The position numbers and the translations under genes are program-made. Positions 12,036-23,372 of a stretch of 64,000 nucleotides of DNA are shown piece by piece (the first letter of the stretch is position 1; each line of letters opens with the position of its first letter). The DNA is taken from contig JACEEZ010022880.1 in the NCBI GenBank assembly GCA_016584305.1, positions 567,370 to 631,369 of the forward strand, in the 5' to 3' direction. The stretch comes from Chionoecetes opilio. Its lineage: Eukaryota > Arthropoda > Malacostraca > Decapoda > Majidae. Below the pieces are notes generated by a model, which saw only the letters and a list, made by a program, of their open reading frames with translations, did not search any database and was not told the origin of the DNA.

Positions 12036-13070
12036 ACACAGCGCGCCAAAGCATTGTTCGCGACATCATAACACAGCGCTTCCATACGGGAATTCAGAAA
12101 ATGTACTCTATGGCAGCCTACTGACTTCCGAGAGAGATATCTTACATATGGCAGCTTGTTTAAAGCACGGGCAGTCCATCAAGACCGTTGAGGAATGTTC
12201 AGATGCCACTTGTCAATTATAGACGAAGCATTTTCAAAAGTATCGCCTTCCTTCCCGCGAGTAATTTGAACAGACGCGCTTTGGTATGACTATCATTATT
12301 TTCATAATAGAAGAAAGACCTAACAAAAGAGCAAATTAAAGTTATTGTATCTCTACACAAGGCAGAGAGGCCAGTGGAAGAAATATCAAGGATTGTGGAT
12401 GTTACAAGGAGATGTGTGCATAAGTGGGTGGAAAGTTTCACGGTGGGTTGCATCGTCGCGACAGCCGCGATACCATAACATTATAAGTGGCCAGGGCGAG
12501 GGTGTAAAACATCAGCAAGCACCCTAAATGTCATGAAACGTCAAGTGGATGCCCATCCTCAATTAAGAGCAAGAAAAATATTGCGATATGACTTTTACAT
12601 CCTCGCCCTGGCCACTTATAATGTTCTGGTGTCGCGGCTGTCGCGACGATGCAACCCACCATGAAACTTTCCACCCACTTATGCACACATCTCCTCGTAA
12701 CATCCACAATCCTTGATATTTCTTCCACTGGCCTCTCTGCCTTGTGTAGAGATACAATAACTTTAATTTGCTCCTTTGTTAGGTCTTTCTTGCCACTCAT
12801 TATGAAAATAATGATAGTCATACCAATGCGCGTCTGTTCAAATTACTCGCGGGAAGGAAGGCGATACTTTTTAAAATGCTTCGTCTATAATTGACAAGTG
12901 GCATCTGAACATTCCTCAACGGTCTTGATGGACTGCCCATGCTTTAAACAAGCTGCCATATGCAAGATATCTCTCTCGGAAGTCAGTAGGCTGCCATAGA
13001 GTACATATTCTGAATTCCCGTATGGAAGCGCTGTGTTATGATGTCGCGAACAATGCTTTGGCGCGCTGTG
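12036..13070. mobile_element. Fold-back (palindromic) Tc1/mariner-like element
   Basis: Ends CACAGCGCGCCAAAGCATTG in both orientations, flanked by TA. The left arm (12036-12509) and right arm (12593-13070) are near-perfect inverted copies of about 475 bases with an 83-base spacer. Each arm carries the 5' part of a transposase gene, so two copies of the 5' half are joined head to head and the catalytic half is gone. A single-arm relative lies at 30884-31290. Confidence 0.88.
12531..12800 (-). pseudogene. Tc1/mariner transposase N-terminus (helix-turn-helix)
   Basis: From the ATG at 12800 the frame reads MSGKKDLTKEQIKVIVSLHK, then RPVEEISRIVDVTRRCVHKW, a typical paired-like HTH DNA-binding start of Tc1/mariner transposases. 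After about 50 residues it runs into the palindrome centre and ends. There is no DDE domain. The left arm holds the same HTH on the + strand (about 12312-12447) with its start codon lost. Confidence 0.85.
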
Positions 13071-13131
13071 TACAGCCAGATGCCTTAAGCTTAAGGGGCG
13101 GAGAAGAGGGAGCTTCCATTGTATTTACCTA

Positions 13132-13242
13132 CACTACCCTCCCGAGTTTCACGCCATGCGAGTTTCGCGATCCTCGAGTTTCGTGCTGAGTCCTAAATTC
13201 TTATCATCCCGACTTTCGTGCATTATATCCCCGAGTTTCGCT

Positions 13243-13277
<35 letters not shown>

Positions 13278-14515
13278 GTGTGTGTGTGTGCCTACAGCGC
13301 CGTTAGGCAGTGACCTCCAGGAGTGGGATGGTAGGCCCTGGAGATTAACTTGAGGGCTGTGATGGTTGGCCCTCGCCCGTGGTGGCGCAGACAGAATTTC
13401 TATAGTGACGCCTGTGATTAGAGGCTCATGCCGCCCCCAGTATCCTCCGATGCACTCGCAATCGAAGGTAGAGCTAATGGGCAGCATGTGGGTGTTCTTA
13501 GGCCACTCAACAGTGCAGAGAAAGATTTTAAGTGGATTTTACAGCCCTCATCAAGGATCGAACTCGGATCACCGAAAACGCCACGTGGAGACTTCTTCTT
13601 CTTGTGACCTTTTCTGCTTAGTATCACTTTGTAGGTCGTCTGTCAAGCTCGTGCTCGAGCTTGACATATATCTTGACGCTACCCACTCTGCTACCGCCTC
13701 CCATAAGAGACGTACGGGACACATCTTCCTTCCTTTCTGCTTAGTATAGTATAATAATAGGCTTAGTATAGCTGTATGTAGTTTTGCTTTGTTTTTTTCC
13801 ATTTGTTTGTGTTTTTCTCCACAGGAGCAGCCGGTGTCGCATAAGATAGGTAACACCTCGAAATAAGTAGCACCTTACCTTACTATTTACCTCAAAATAT
13901 TCCTTTATAAGGGATTAACCATGACGTGTGTGGTACTGTGGTTTCTGGTGGTACTGGAGGAGACAGGAGAGAAGAGAGAAAGGCATTGTGACAGTGTTAT
14001 TGCCATATAACACTGTCACACAACCATCAGCTGACAAGATATGTGTCAGGCTCACTCACTCAGACCAAAGCAGCATCCGCTGGGTGACTCCCAACTCAAG
14101 CTCAATCTCAAGCTCCTCTCCTCCTTCCTCTTCTCTACGTAGTGTTGGCCGAAGCCACCACCCCGGGAAGCGGGTCACAAACCCTAGGCTAACACCCGGT
14201 ACCCATTCACTGCTGGGTGGACAGGGGCTTGGGGCATTTTCAGGATATTTTTTGGGGGAAAAAGTGAGTCTTATAAGCTGTAAAATACGGTAGGTACACA
14301 GCCCTCAAGTTAACCTTCAGGGCCTACCATCCCTTTCCTGGAGGTCACTGCCTAACGGCGCTGTAGGCACACGCACACAAAAAAAGAAAAGAAAAAAAAA
14401 AAAAAACGGACTTAATAAGCATTTTTACAGGGTTTATAATACCCGAGTTTCGCGATCCGCGAGTTTCACGTTATGCCTCCGGAAGAAAGCAAGCGCGAAA
14501 CTCGGGAGGGTAGTG
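13132..14515. mobile_element. TIR element family D, copy D1 (composite)
   Basis: Left CACTACCCTCCCGAGTTTCA, right (reversed) CACTACCCTCCCGAGTTTCG, TA target on each side. The word GAGTTTCGC is repeated several times at each end. Cargo: poly-T, a minus-strand SINE-1, a SINE-3 tail (about 14141-14228), and an end of family E (14254-14292, reversed ACCGTATTTTACAGCTTATA). D2 carries the same cargo in the same order. Confidence 0.88.
13277..13702 (-). repeat. tRNA-derived SINE-1, copy in D1
   Basis: On the minus strand it starts with a tRNA-like head containing GGCGGTAGCAGAGTGGG (A-box type) and GAGTTCGATCC (B-box type). The body contains catgccgccccc and ccctcgcccgtggtggcgca, and the 3' end is a T/A tract. 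An insert of about 85 bases splits the head between the A and B boxes; the same insert is present in D2. Confidence 0.8.
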
Positions 14516-14841
14516 TAGTTGTGTCTTACAGGGCCTGAGCTACACTCGTGTGGTCACGTCTCCGTATCTACATTTATCCAGTCTTGCTTTCAATTGGTGT
14601 ACATTATTTGCCGATATCACCTCCTCATTTAATCTATTCCAAACTTCTACATTTCTATGAGGGAAGCTGTACTTCTTTATGTTGTTCAGGCATCTCCCTT
14701 TTCCTATTTTTTTTGTATGTCCTCTTGTGTATCGATCGACCTTCTCTTTGTTTCTGAGTCAGTAGTCTCTCATTGTCTGTTTCTTCCATCTTAGTTATCA
14801 GTTTAAAAATTGTTATTAAGTCTCCTCTTGCTCTTCTCTGC

Positions 14842-15243
14842 TCAAAGTGTTGGTAACTTTATTTCCTTCAACCTTTCCTCATAAGAAAGTTCTTCTAGCT
14901 CTGGTACCATCTTTGTTGCCATTCTCTGTATCTTCACCAACTTTTTCACATGCTTCTTTTTATATGGGGACCACACAATGGCAGCATATTCCATTTTTGG
15001 TCGGATCATTGTAGTAATTATCTTTCTCATCATATTTGTGTCCATGTAATGAAATGGCACTCTAATATTCTTCAACATCCTGTATGTATCCCCAAATATT
15101 TTATTTATATGTTTTTCTGGTTGTAGGTTATTCTGCATTATCACTCCCAGGTCCTTTTCTTCGTGAACCTTTGCAATTACTTCATTTCCCATTTTATTTG
15201 GCCATTTATATCTTTGCTTTTTCCAATTTCCATCACATGACAC
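14842..15243 (-). pseudogene. LINE-1 reverse transcriptase thumb and C-terminal region
   Basis: Reads HEEKDLGVIMQNNLQPEKHI, MIRPKMEYAAIVWSPYKKK and VKKLVKIQRMATKMVPELEEL, the standard thumb and post-RT blocks. It follows the RT core with one frame change near 15260. Confidence 0.85.
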
Positions 15244-15266
15244 TTATTAACATTAAATTGTATTTT

Positions 15267-15917
15267 CTATCTTCTGCTCCATTCGTAGATCTTGTTCAGG
15301 TCATTTTGTAGTGTTTCATAATCTTTATAGTTTTTTATTTCTCTTAATAGTTTTGCATCATCCGTAAATATACTAATATAACTATTTATTTCCTCCGTCA
15401 TGTCATTGACGTAATTCATGAACATTATTGGTGCCAACACTGATCCTTGTGGTATCCCACTAAATACCTTTATCCATTCAGATTTTTCATCCCTTACTAC
15501 TGTTCTCATTTCTCTTCCTCTCAGATAACTTTCCATCCAGGTTTTGGTCACCCCTGTGATTCCTCCTATATTTTCCAATTTCCAAAGTAGCCTCTCATGT
15601 GGAACTTTATCAAATGCCTTTTTAATATCTAGATATACACAATCTGCCCATCCATCTCTTTCTTGTGTTGTATCAATTACTCTTGAGAAAAAGTGTAATA
15701 AGTTGGTCACACATGATCTCTTTTTCCTAAAACCATACTGCCGGTCTGTTATTATACCTTCATTTTCTAAGTATTCCGTCCATTGCTTCTTTATTATTTT
15801 CTCACATATCTTGCATACTGTGCTAGTCAATGACACTAGTCTATAATTTAGTGGTTCATCCTTATTCCCATTTTTATATATCGGCACTATATCTGCTCTC
15901 TTCCACTCCTTTGGCAC
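15267..15917 (-). pseudogene. LINE-1 reverse transcriptase core
   Basis: 216 residues without a stop. Blocks in order: PKEWKRADIVPIYKNGNK, LNYRLVSLTS, RQYGFRKKRSC, VYLDIKKAFDKVPHERLLWK (first catalytic Asp), GIPQGSVLAPIMF and SIFTDDAKLL. The usual FADD box reads FTDD here; both Asp are kept. The upstream part is cut by element C3 at 15949. Confidence 0.88.
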
Positions 15918-16669
15918 TTTTCCCGTTGTTAATGAGCACTTTATTATACAGGGAGGTCCCGTTATACAAGCATTCGATATACGAGAATCCGATGATACGA
16001 GATGTGTAAATTAGGATCTATTTTCAATATACGAGATCGAAAATCCAATGCTACGACATTCAAACTGGGGTGAGTAAAATTACCAAGTTATTTACTAAAG
16101 TAAATTACAAGTTATTTACTAAAATTATAAAGTCATTTACTGACTATATGATTTTACCTAAGGTTGTACGATAATCAATCTGAAAATATGATCATTCTGG
16201 TGGCTCGGTACGACAATGTAGCCTACAAAAATTCACATCACTGGACGATGTACAATGATTCAGATGCACAGAGACGAGTTTGTGGGCAGTGGAAGAGGTC
16301 TGCGCACCCCTCCCTTGTCCCTTACCTACCCTACCCTCTCGAGTCTATTGTATCACGCGGCAGCACCGAGGATCTTTCCTCTTCCCCAAGTGATCAAGGG
16401 GAGGAGGAAGAACTCTAACCCAGTCATCCCTGCAAACGCAGTCTCTCGAGCCTCGGAGAGAGAAAACAGGGACTCTCAGCTGGCTACGTGCCAGCTTCCT
16501 GTCTCCCCACACAACATTACCACTTGTGAGTGTTATGCATGTTTTATGTTTAATTAATGTGCAGTTATGTTATTTTGTGTGCTATTTTCTCTTTCAGAAT
16601 GCTTTTTCTACAGAATAGGTAGTACAGTGTGGGTAATATAGACGCTGTGTGTTTGTTGTGTTTGCTATA

Positions 16670-16777
16670 CACTACCCTCCCGAGTTTCGCGCTTGCTTTC
16701 TTCCGGAGGCATAGCGCGAAACTCGCGGATCGCGAAACTCGGGTATTAAAAACACTGTAAAAATGCTTATTTAGTCC

Positions 16778-16841
<64 letters not shown>

Positions 16842-18095
16842 TGTCTACAGCGCCGTTAGGCAGTGACCTCCAGGGGTGGGATGGTAGGCCCTGGAGGTTA
16901 ACTTGAGGGCTGTGTACCTACCGTATTTTACAGCTTATAAGACTCACTTTTTCCCCAAAAAAATATCCTGAAAATGCCCCAAGCCCCTGTCCACCCAGCA
17001 GTGAATGGGTACCGGGTGTTAGCCTAGGGTTTGTGACCCGCCTCCTGGGGTGGTGGCTTCGGCCAACACTACGTAGAGAAGAGGAGGGAGGAGAGGAGCT
17101 TGAGATTGAGCTCGAGTTGGGAGTCGCCCAGCGGATGCTGTTTTGGTCTGAGTGAGTGAGCTTGACACATATCTTGTCAGCTGATGGTTGTGTGACAGTG
17201 TTATATGGCAATAACACTGTCACAATGCCTTCCTCTCTTCTCTCCTGTCTCCTCCAGTACCTCCAGAAACCACAGTACCACACACGTCATGGTTAATCAC
17301 TTATAAAGGAGTATTTTGTGGTTAATAGTAAGGAACGGCGGGGGTGTACGGTAAGGTGCTACTTATTTTGAGGTGTTACCTATCTTATGCGACACCGGCT
17401 GCTCCTGTAGAGAAAAACACAAACAAATGGAAAAAAACAAAGCAAAACTACAAGCTATACTAAGCCTATTATAATACTATACTAAGCAGGAAGGAAGGAA
17501 GACGTGTCCCGTACGTCTCTTATGGGAGGCGGTAGCAGAGTGGTTAGCGTCAAGATATATGTCAAGCTCGAGCACGAGCTTGACAGACGACCTACAAAGT
17601 GATACTAAGCAGAAAAGGTCACAAGAAGAAGAAGAAGTCTCCGAGTGGCGTTCTCGGTGATCCGAGTTCGATCCTTGATGAGGGCTGTAAAATCCACTTA
17701 AAATCTTTTTCTGCACCGTTGAGTGGCCTAAGAACACCCACACGCTGCCCATTAACTCTACCTTCGATTGCGAGTGCATCGGAGGACACAGGGGGCGGCA
17801 TGAGCCTCTAATCACAGGCGTCACTATAGAAATTCTGTCTGCGCCACCACGGGCAAGGGCCAACCATCACAGCCCTCAAGTTAACTTCCAGGGCCTACCA
17901 TCCCACTCCTGGAGGTCACTGCCTAACGGCGCTGTAGGCACACACACACACACAAAACAAAACAAACAAAACAAAAAAAAAAAACGCGAAAGTCGGGGAT
18001 ATAATGCGCATAAGTCGGGATGATAAGAATTTAGGACTCAGCGCGAAACTCGAGGATCGCGAAACTCGCATAGCGTGAAACTCGGGAGGCTAGTG
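16670..18095. mobile_element. TIR element family D, copy D2 (composite)
   Basis: Same ends and cargo as D1 (E end at 16918-16960, SINE-3 tail about 16995-17080, interrupted SINE-1), in opposite orientation. D1 and D2 thus form a 1.4-kb inverted repeat with about 2.2 kb between. Confidence 0.88.
17526..17945 (+). repeat. tRNA-derived SINE-1, copy in D2
   Basis: Head GGCGGTAGCAGAGTGGTTAG, then the 85-base insert with the near-palindrome caagctcgagcacgagcttg, then GAGTTCGATCC and the SINE body. Confidence 0.8.
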
Positions 18096-18779
18096 TAGTT
18101 TATTTTAGCTTGAAAAACATGTCTTTTTTTTTTCTTTTCTTTTTAATTGATGGGATCCTGGAACCAAACCTATATTTTACCATTAGTTATGTATTTCGTT
18201 ATACGAGATTTCGCTTTACGAGTATGCCAGGTGGAACCTAACTGCTAGTATCTTCGGGACCTCCCTGTATCATATACTGGTTCGACCAACTGCTTTCTGC
18301 ACTCTTTTAAAACATAACCCGACACTCCGTCTGGTCCTATTGCTTTCCTCTCCTCCAATTCCTTCAACAATTCACAAACTTCCTCCTTCTCTATTTTTAT
18401 TTTCCACTCCTTTCTGACTTTTTCATTCCTTGTTGTTCGTTGAATTTTTATTCTTTGGTGAATACTTGCTGAAAGTTTTTATTCTAAATTTCACTCATTA
18501 TCTTTGGATCTTTTTATATTATATTTCCTTCTTGCAGTTTTCTCTACTTTGTCCTTATGCTTGATTCTTCCATTGATAAATCTGTAAAACAGTTTGGGTT
18601 CTCTCTTGCACTTTTCAACTATATCCTCTTCATAACTCTTCTCTTCCTCTCTCCTTATGCACACATATTCAATTCTTGCTAATTTATAGTCTTCTTTATT
18701 TCTTTATGTCCGATTTCTCTTTACTTTTTTCCATGCCTCATCCCTTATTCTCTGCCCTCCCACATCTTCCATTAAATCA

Positions 18780-18974
18780 TTATTTCTTTAATTTTTCTCT
18801 TGGTGTATAGTAGTACGTGTTTTTCAACTCCTTTTTCATAATGCTGAGAAAAATGTTGTATTTCACTTGCACATCGGTCACTCCTTCCATTTCTTCCCAA
18901 TCAATTTCCTCATAGTATTTTTTCAGTTCTTCCATGTTAGTTTTCCAAAAGTCTCTTCTGCTCCTTTTGTACAA
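18780..18974 (-). pseudogene. LINE-1 ORF2 linker between endonuclease and RT
   Basis: RRDFWKTNMEELKKYYEEIDWEEM-type sequence, the charged linker found between EN and RT in this LINE group. Fragmented frame. Confidence 0.6.
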
Positions 18975-19026
18975 TTAATCGTCCTCCTTTTTGTCCTCTT
19001 CCGTTTGCATTTCTAAGATTATATGG

Positions 19027-19212
19027 TCACTTTCCGATGGGGCACTCATAATTGATCTCATTTGCTAGGTACCTTTTTGCTATACCTTTTGTTAACACTA
19101 GGTCAAGTCTTGCTGGTTCGTTATCTCCCCTATATCTTGTGTTTTCTGTCACCCATTGAGTCATCGTGTTTTCCATTGTCAGTTTCAACAATCTATCCCC
19201 AAACATTTTCAT
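19027..19212 (-). pseudogene. LINE-1 ORF2 endonuclease, C-terminal part
   Basis: Contains LLKLTMENTMTQWVTENTRY and ARLDLVLTKG, the region that in this endonuclease family carries the Asp of the RLDLVLT block, followed by a conserved CPIGK (normally with SDH nearby). Continues the frame after A3. Confidence 0.75.
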
Positions 19213-19324
19213 TCCCTCCTTGAAATGTCTCCCATTTTACTTCCTTGCAGTTAAAATCTCCAACCAGCAGTATCTTTTTACTATTCTTGATTATTTTGTT
19301 TAAGTACTCAAGGTGTCTTCTAAT

Positions 19325-19397
19325 ACACACAAACCTCGATTTCCCGGACTAATAGGGGGGAGCACTGGTCCGGGAACCGCAAAAGTCCGGGAATCGC

Positions 19398-19432
<35 letters not shown>

Positions 19433-19934
19433 CGATGCCTTACCCATCCCGGACTTTTTCCTACCTAGTATTTACTGTCGGCAACCGACATATCAACTAC
19501 CCCGCCGCGGACTTTTACGTCCGCTGAGCATGCAGCCACCTGGCGGGGCAGCAGAAAGTGTTCAATAGTCTCAAGAGACGTTCTCGCACCATGGGCAGTG
19601 GGGGTCAGGGGACTAACGAGGCTGTGCAGGTGAACCGTGAGTTGTGTGCCCAAATGTAAACATACGACCGCTGAGCATGCTGCCAACCTGGCGGGAGGCA
19701 GCAGGAAGTGTTCAATAGTCTCAGAAATGTTCTTGCACCAGGGGCAGTGGGAGTCAGGTGACTGACGGAGGCTGTGCAGGTGAAACGTGAATGTTGTGTG
19801 CCCAAATGTAAACAATACGACCGCTGAGCATGCTGCCACCTGGCGGGAGGTGCGGACACTGACCAGGGGTGACAGGAGACGCTCGGACCGCAGGACAACT
19901 TGGTCAATCTACGAACAGGACCAGGCATTTCAAC

Positions 19935-19969
<35 letters not shown>

Positions 19970-20059
19970 GCCGAGACTGACATATCCCCGGACCTCGGAT
20001 TTTGTCCGGCAAATCCGATATCCGGGAAATCGAGGTCCGGGAAATCGAGGTTTGTGTGT
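19325..20059 (-). mobile_element. TIR element family A, copy A3
   Basis: acacacaaacctcgatttcc at the left, gggaaatcgaggtttgtgtg at the right, TA duplicated from the LINE endonuclease. It contains two array units with deletions and a poly-A tract. The right end has two tandem copies of the ccgggaaatcgagg word. Confidence 0.88.
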
Positions 20060-20082
20060 ACTTTCTCATGTTCTTCCTTGCT

Positions 20083-20445
20083 CTAAGTATTTGTTTTGGG
20101 TGGTACATAGTTTGCCACTATAGTCTTTGTTTCTCTATTTCTGACTTTTATTTGTAGACTCACTATTTCAGCTCTTCCTTCTCCATACTCCACATTTCTT
20201 ACCTTCACCCCTAATTTTGTCAGTATCATAACTCCTCCACCTCTTCTACCACTTCTGTCCCTTCTCCACATGTTGTAGTTATTACTTATCACCACTTGGT
20301 CATCTACTAATTTAGTTTCTGTTAGACACACCATGTCTGGATCTTTATTTAAAAAATAATCTCTTAGTTCCAGCCTTCTTGGTATTATCCCATCCATGTT
20401 CGTGTACATCACTTTCATTCCTTTTTTTCCATGATTTTTCCTCAC
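20083..20445 (-). pseudogene. LINE-1 ORF2 apurinic-like endonuclease, N-terminal part
   Basis: Reads KVMYTNMDGIIPRRLELRDY, then PDMVCLTETKL, MWRRDRSGRRGGGVMIL and IVANYVPPKTNT. These are the exonuclease-endonuclease-phosphatase blocks, including the ETK metal/phosphate motif and the (R)GGGVMIL block. It is cut by element A3 at 20059. The C-terminal endonuclease part (RLDLVLTKG) lies at 19027-19212. Confidence 0.85.
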
Positions 20446-21120
20446 CCCATTTTCCTTTAGTCTTTATTCTGTATATACCACTTTCTCACCCTGTCGTTTA
20501 ATACCCTCCAAAAAAAAGTTGTGTTTTCTTCCTCTGTTCCTTCTTCATTTCTCTGTTTTACTTCTTGCATTTCCTTCAACTTTTTCCTTTCTTCTTCATT
20601 CAGTGCTTTTTTAACATACACTTCTCTGAACTCAACAGTTGACCTTAGCCTGAAGGCTCTCTCCAGGATTTCTTCGGTTATCGTTTGTGATTTTAATCTT
20701 AGTTTTATCGGTCTATCTCATCCTTCTGCATAAGGTCCAATCTTACTACTTCTTCCACTTCATCTACAAATCTTGCCTCTTCTTCCTCATCATTAAGTTT
20801 CATAAAAACGTCCTTTACCGTTTTTACTTCTTCTCTTTCTCTTCTTATTCTAAACAAGATATTCTTCTCCTTCAGTCTAAAAATATTTTTTTTTTTATTT
20901 CTCTGCTACATCCCTTATTAAATTATCATTATTCTTCAAAACTTTCACTACCTCTTTCTTAACATGTTCACTTTGTTCCTTTTTTTGTTGTTCTATAACT
21001 TCTTGAAAGTCCACTTTGGCTTTCTCTTGTTCTTCTTTCTAGTTATTCACTTCTCCTTTCATCTACGTTGCCACTTGTTCCTTAACTTTTTTTTCCATTC
21101 TCACATTTTTCTCAAGTTCA

Positions 21121-21441
21121 TTATTCTCTTTTCTCAATTTCTCCATTTCGTTTTTTAACTTCATTTTCCTTTACTGATTGCTTTTTCTTCCTTTTCAGTT
21201 TATTTAATTCTACTTTCAGTCCTTCAATTTCATCATAGCTTCCTCTCAAACCATGAATCAAACCCTTCATACTGTTGAACTCTTCCATCAGTCTCCTCAC
21301 GTCAAGTTTGGTCTTGTCTCCATCCTCCTCCACCCTGATCACTCTGGAGTGCAACGTTCCTTCCTTTCCCTCTCCAGTGAATCCAGAGAAGTCCAATAGG
21401 GTTCTTTTAAGCTGTGATCCTGGTTTTGGGGTGTCCGCCAT
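21121..21441 (-). pseudogene. LINE-1 ORF1, N-terminal part
   Basis: The frame starts MADTPKPGSQLKRTLLDFSG and becomes Lys/Glu-rich with heptad-like spacing (VELNKLKRKKKQ), as expected of a coiled-coil ORF1 protein. It ends by a frame break. Further Lys/Glu-rich antisense coding continues towards 20520 in other frames. Position 5' of an endonuclease on the same strand supports ORF1. Confidence 0.6.
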
Positions 21442-21729
21442 ATTCCAAAAATTTTGTACACAACTTTTCTAATATCTCTCTATCCGAACCACAACCCTGC
21501 TCAGGCCCTATTTTAACACTTATCTAGGCTCCTGAACAGTTGTTGTACTCCATGAAGCATCTTCATCTCCCTTCTTCAGTTCTGTTCTTCGGTATAATGA
21601 TGGATTACAGGGAGCCGATTACAGACAGTTACAGACAATCGTTTTGTCAACAACCCTTGGGCCTGAGCTCGAGTGAGTGAGTGAGTGCTAGAGTACCTTG
21701 AATAATAGAGTAGCGACAACTCAATTTAT

Positions 21730-21835
21730 GGGCGCCATATTATTGCCAGGGCCTCTTCGTTCACTCTAGACCCGGGGAAGTTCTCAAGGCATGACCCCGC
21801 AGTATATCATGTTATACATGTATAAAGGATATACA
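21730..21835 (+). repeat. Left arm of a distant 106-bp inverted repeat
   Basis: Reverse complement of 24854-24960 over about 106 bases with a few mismatches (shared: cctcttcgttcactctagac, caaggcatgaccccgcagta). Element B1 starts at its inner edge. Confidence 0.8.
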
Positions 21836-22547
21836 GTCAAACCTCGATATAACGGACTAAAGGGGGGGAGGAATGGTCCGTTATAGCCGATTGTCCGTTA
21901 TAGCGAGGGTATTTTCCAAAGGGTGGAAAAATATATGAAAAAAACGGAAAAATTGTGAAATAAATGAGAAATAATCACAAACACAACCAGACCAGTTGCT
22001 ATGTTGGGAGGTAAACAGTGACTGGCACTACATGCTGAATTTGGTCCGCTCCTACACGTGAAATAAATGAGAAATAATCACAAACACAACCAGACCGTGT
22101 AGCTAGTCAAGCTCAAGCTCAAGTGAAAGGTAAACAAATTACTACGAGCCAGATTCAGCCGTGGCTTCCAAAGGTATTGCTTATTATCATGACTAATGCT
22201 CATTATTATATATATTATATGGTTGTGAAGTGCAGTTCTATACACGTGTCACTATTTAGGTCAGTGTAGCACTGCGTGTCACCTTAGATAAGGGTGAGTT
22301 AGGGTGTTGAGATGACAGGGAGACGTAGCAGCGGCCACGCCATAACACTAATGGTCACTATTTTAAACAATACACACCTTCTACCACTAAATCACTAGCA
22401 ACACAGGCTCCTTCCTTATAATATATCTTAATATGTGATACATCAAAACTCCTTAAAACCCAAGCATTCTAAAGTAAAATGAGAAAATAATACAATTATG
22501 TTGAGTTGACAATTCGAGTGGCGATAAGCGGTCTAATATGCAAAAAA

Positions 22548-22565
<18 letters not shown>
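21834..22565 (+). mobile_element. TIR element family B, copy B1 (right end lost)
   Basis: Left end CAGTCAAACCTCGATATAAC after TA, with the word ATAACGGA and related words repeated. Interior matches B2 at 33428-34236. The right TIR is replaced by poly-A and (TA)n. A block 'gaaataaatgagaaataatc' occurs twice inside. Confidence 0.82.

Positions 22566-22598
<33 letters not shown>
22566..22598. repeat. (TA)n microsatellite
   Basis: TA array between B1 and A4. Confidence 0.9.
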
Positions 22599-22607
<9 letters not shown>

Positions 22608-22690
22608 AACCTCGATTTCCCGGACCTCGATTTCCCGGATATCGGATTTGCCGGACAAAATCCGAGGTCCGGGGATATGTCAGTCTCGGA

Positions 22691-22740
<50 letters not shown>

Positions 22741-23208
22741 CCCCGTTGAAATGTCTGGTCCTGTTCGTAAATTGACCAAGTTGTCCGGCGGTCCGAGCGT
22801 CTCCTGTCACCCCTGGTCAGTGTCCGCGCCTCCCGCCAGGTGGCAGCATGCTCAGCGGTCATATTGTTTACATTTGGGCACACAACACCCACGGTTCACC
22901 TGCACAGCCTCCGTTAGTCCCCTGACCCCCACTGCCCCTGGTGCAAGAACATCTCTGAGACTATTGAACACTTTCTGCTGCCTCCCGCCAGGTGGCTGCA
23001 TGCTCAGCGGACGTAAAAGTCCGCGGTGGGATAGTTGATATTGGCAGTTGCCGGACAGTAAATACTAGAGTAGGATAAACGTCCGGGGGTGGGTAATGGC
23101 ATCTGACTGTTGTTGTTGTTTTTTTTTTGTTTTTTTTTCGATTCCCGGACTTTTGCGGTTCCCGGACCAGTGCTCCCCCCCCCCTTATTAGTCCGGGAAA
23201 TCGAGGTT

Positions 23209-23215
<7 letters not shown>
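22599..23215 (+). mobile_element. TIR element family A, copy A4
   Basis: Two tandem TTTCCCGGA words at the left end, poly-T, a single LINE-3 unit (no tandem array), the conserved right block, and gggaaatcgaggtttgtgtg at the right. It represents the single-unit form of the family. Confidence 0.88.

Positions 23216-23272
<57 letters not shown>
23216..23272. repeat. (TA)n microsatellite
   Basis: TA array between A4 and J1. Confidence 0.92.
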
Positions 23273-23275
<3 letters not shown>

Positions 23276-23372
23276 TAAAAGCCTTATAACTCGGCAGTGT
23301 ATAACTCGGAATTTGATATAACTCGCCATGGCAAAGACAAAGTTTTTTTTTTTTTTTCTTTCTTTTTTTTTT

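Larger units (their letters stand above)
15949..18267 (+). mobile_element. TIR element family C, copy C3, carrying D2
   Basis: Ends CAGGGAGGTCCCGTTATACA and, reversed, cagggaggtcccgaagatac, with a duplicated TA in the LINE. Element D2 (16670-18095) is inserted inside, at a TA. Confidence 0.88.
14540..21480 (-). mobile_element. Non-LTR retrotransposon LINE-1, copy a (split by C3 and A3)
   Basis: Pieces 14540-15948, 18268-19324 and 20060-21480 on the minus strand are one element read from ORF1 through endonuclease to reverse transcriptase. Element C3 (15949-18267) sits between the RT N-terminal region and the RT core. Element A3 (19325-20059) sits in the endonuclease. The RT style suggests the CR1/Jockey group (inference). 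Many stops and frame breaks make it inactive. Confidence 0.85.

Noticed and set aside
13366..13749. 127-residue frame and its relatives at 17477-17863, 51908-52153 and 55783-56160
   Set aside because: They translate the SINE-1 body; only the part at 55783-55983 (Tigger tail) has family support.
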